From the NCBI GenBank assembly GCA_023253615.1, contig JALRFZ010000528.1:1-14929 (forward strand): DNA of 14,929 bases. Direction: 5' to 3'. This document shows positions 13,445 through 14,929 of the stretch, piece after piece (positions within the stretch are counted from its first letter, which is position 1; each line of letters starts with the position of its first letter). The stretch is from Verrucomicrobiales bacterium (GTDB taxonomy: Bacteria; Verrucomicrobiota; Verrucomicrobiia; Verrucomicrobiales; DEV007). Made by a program: the position numbers and the translations under genes. Under the pieces are notes generated by a model. That model was not told the DNA's origin. It worked only from the letters and a program-made list of their open reading frames with translations, and did not search any database.

Positions 13445-14929
13445 ACCACGCGGCCCCGAGGGTCGGCTGTGCGTTGACGCGATAGGGCATCCACGCGATG
13501 CCGACAGCCTTGGCCGAGCAGTTCTTTTTCAACGGCGTCACCGTGAGAGTCTCGAGGCGTTCGGTCATCGGATCCATCGAGGCCTTGAGCTTCTCGATCT
13601 GTTCCTCGCAGTCGGCCTCGATTTTTTCGAGCTCCTCCTGGTATTCGTCGACCTTCTCTTCGGCGCGCGCGACATCGCGGCTTTCTTTCCAGGCTCTTGA
13701 CGCACCCGACATCGCCCCGCGCCCGGAAGTCGTCGAGACGCGCTTGCCGAGGAGCGCTCCGAGAATGGTGCTGCCGACGCGCATCGCCGTATCCATCTTC
13801 GCGCTGTTGGCCTGCGATTTCTGATCCTCGACCACGTCCATCGCCTTCGCGATCTTCTCCTCGAGGGCCTTGATCTTTTTCTCGTAGGTCGCGCGCAGGG
13901 CCTCCACCTTCGCATCGCGCGCCTCGTGGGCCGCATGGACGAGGCGGGCGCGGAAGTCGCCTTCGGCTTCGCCGGGATTCGAAAGCTGTCCCGTCAGCGG
14001 GCTTTTGTAGACGGTCATGCGGTGATTCCCGTAGATCCAGTCGACAAATTCCTTCTCCAGCTTCGACCAGAGTTTTTCATCGAGGAGCGACTGCGGCAGG
14101 TCGGTGAAGGCGGCCCCTTCCACCGGCTCGCCACCGAGCTGGCTCGCGGGGAGACCGTTGGGCAATTCCAGATTCTTCGTCCAATCGACATTACCGCCCG
14201 CGGCCTCGACCGGATTGACGATCACCACCGTCTCGCGGCCGGAGACACCCTTGGCACTGTCCTCGTAGCGCACCTCGCCGATGCGGATGACGGACGGCAC
14301 GTAGTGGATTTCCGCCGCAGGCACACCGGGTCCGGCCGGGATGAAGAAATCGCGGGCACCCTTGGGCAGCCGGGGACGCAGCGGCTTCGGCGCGGCCGGT
14401 TTCGGGGCATCAGGCGAGGGCGCGGGAGCCGCCGCCTTCACCGCCGCGATTTCGGCGCGCTTCGGATCCATCAGCTTTTTGATCTGGGTCCGGGCGAGCG
14501 GTCCGGTGAGGTAACTCATCACCCAGCGCACGTGGAAGACCGAGGGCGCGTCGTCATTGACGTTGTTCATCAGGAAGATCCGGTTGCCGAGACCCGCGAG
14601 GAGCTGCTCCATCTTTGCCCGGTTGAAACCGCTGTTGTTGCTCGCCGCGGCTCCTTCGAGACCATCGAGGACGCGGGCCTTGTCGCGCTCCGTCTGGAGA
14701 CGTCCGAGCCACCACGTGCCGATGTTCGAGAGCGCCTTGTAATCGAGATCGACCGGGTTCTGCGTCGCGAGGAGCACGCCGAGACCGAAGGCACGCGCCT
14801 GTTTCAGCATCGTCATCATCGGCTTCTTCGAGGGCGGCATCGCCGAGGGAGGCAGGTAGCCGTAGATCTCATCCATGTAGAGGAGCGCCCGCAGGCTCGT
14901 CGTGCCCGACTGCGCCCGCATCCAGCCGA
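13443..14929 (-). CDS. HerA/FtsK-like ATP-binding protein, C-terminal part (5' end outside window)
   Basis: The frame stays open to the right edge, so only the last ~495 residues are seen and the Walker A region is missing. The visible part opens with GWMRAQSGTTSLRALLYMDE, whose LLYMDEI stretch is a Walker B motif. QARAFGLGVLLATQNPVDLD and GRLQTERDKARVLDGLEG follow, all typical of the large HerA-like (DUF87-type) ATPase family. A Pro/Ala-rich linker comes at about residues 165-190 of the visible chain, then an unrecognised beta-rich region. The C-terminal part is a long charged helix, broken in the middle by a glycine-rich hydrophobic stretch (VGSTILGALLGKRV) and resumed as a second helix, probably a coiled-coil hairpin. 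HerA-like ATPases pump or unwind DNA or remodel other complexes; the exact role of this family is unclear. It is the most upstream minus-strand gene seen here. Confidence 0.9.
   Translation of the reverse strand, partial: GWMRAQSGTTSLRALLYMDEIYGYLPPSAMPPSKKPMMTMLKQARAFGLGVLLATQNPVDLDYKALSNIGTWWLGRLQTERDKARVLDGLEGAAASNNSGFNRAKMEQLLAGLGNRIFLMNNVNDDAPSVFHVRWVMSYLTGPLARTQIKKLMDPKRAEIAAVKAAAPAPSPDAPKPAAPKPLRPRLPKGARDFFIPAGPGVPAAEIHYVPSVIRIGEVRYEDSAKGVSGRETVVIVNPVEAAGGNVDWTKNLELPNGLPASQLGGEPVEGAAFTDLPQSLLDEKLWSKLEKEFVDWIYGNHRMTVYKSPLTGQLSNPGEAEGDFRARLVHAAHEARDAKVEALRATYEKKIKALEEKIAKAMDVVEDQKSQANSAKMDTAMRVGSTILGALLGKRVSTTSGRGAMSGASRAWKESRDVARAEEKVDEYQEELEKIEADCEEQIEKLKASMDPMTERLETLTVTPLKKNCSAKAVGIAWMPYRVNAQPTLGAAW

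Overview
The window looks like a piece of a GC-rich genome from the Planctomycetes-Verrucomicrobia group, most likely Verrucomicrobiota. The main evidence is the minus-strand cluster: an ECF sigma factor of the Rhodopirellula/Verrucomicrobium type, a FecR-LamG membrane protein, an SHD1-DUF1549-DUF1553 protein and a DUF1501 protein. These families are concentrated in that group. Several exported proteins carry twin-arginine (Tat) signals, and clear Shine-Dalgarno sites are scarce. Assignment below phylum cannot be made from the sequence.

Layout. Positions 1-324 hold no confident gene. They contain two 60-bp direct repeats that look like degraded 3' ends of the same gene, two perfect palindromes, and a lone strong ribosome-binding site. 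Plus-strand genes follow: a Tat-exported vWA-like protein and a Tat-exported sugar isomerase/epimerase-like TIM barrel (325-2729, 11-nt gap), then a GNAT acetyltransferase, a SufE-like protein and a TatD-like hydrolase (2830-4584, tightly packed, with a stop/start overlap between the last two). The TatD gene meets a minus-strand hybrid histidine kinase (4585-6369) head-on with no spacer.

From 6485 to the end everything is on the minus strand. In transcription order: the 3' part of a HerA/FtsK-like ATPase (truncated by the window edge), two hairpins, a phosphodiester-glycosidase (NAGPA) domain protein, the ECF sigma factor, its FecR-LamG partner, then after a 142-nt AT-rich gap with a candidate promoter, SHD1-DUF1549-DUF1553 and DUF1501. 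A textbook intrinsic terminator at 6485-6514 closes this block and separates it from the kinase.

How they may work together. The sigma/FecR-LamG pair resembles a cell-surface signalling module: an extracytoplasmic LamG domain that could sense a carbohydrate or envelope ligand, a membrane helix, and an N-terminal cytoplasmic part that could hold the sigma factor. Its likely output includes the DUF1549/1553 and DUF1501 proteins downstream, whose function is not established. The NAGPA-domain enzyme encoded just ahead of the sigma factor may belong to the same envelope or glycan programme (inference). The plus-strand genes are mostly housekeeping or accessory. No complete mobile element, CRISPR array, tRNA or rRNA was seen.
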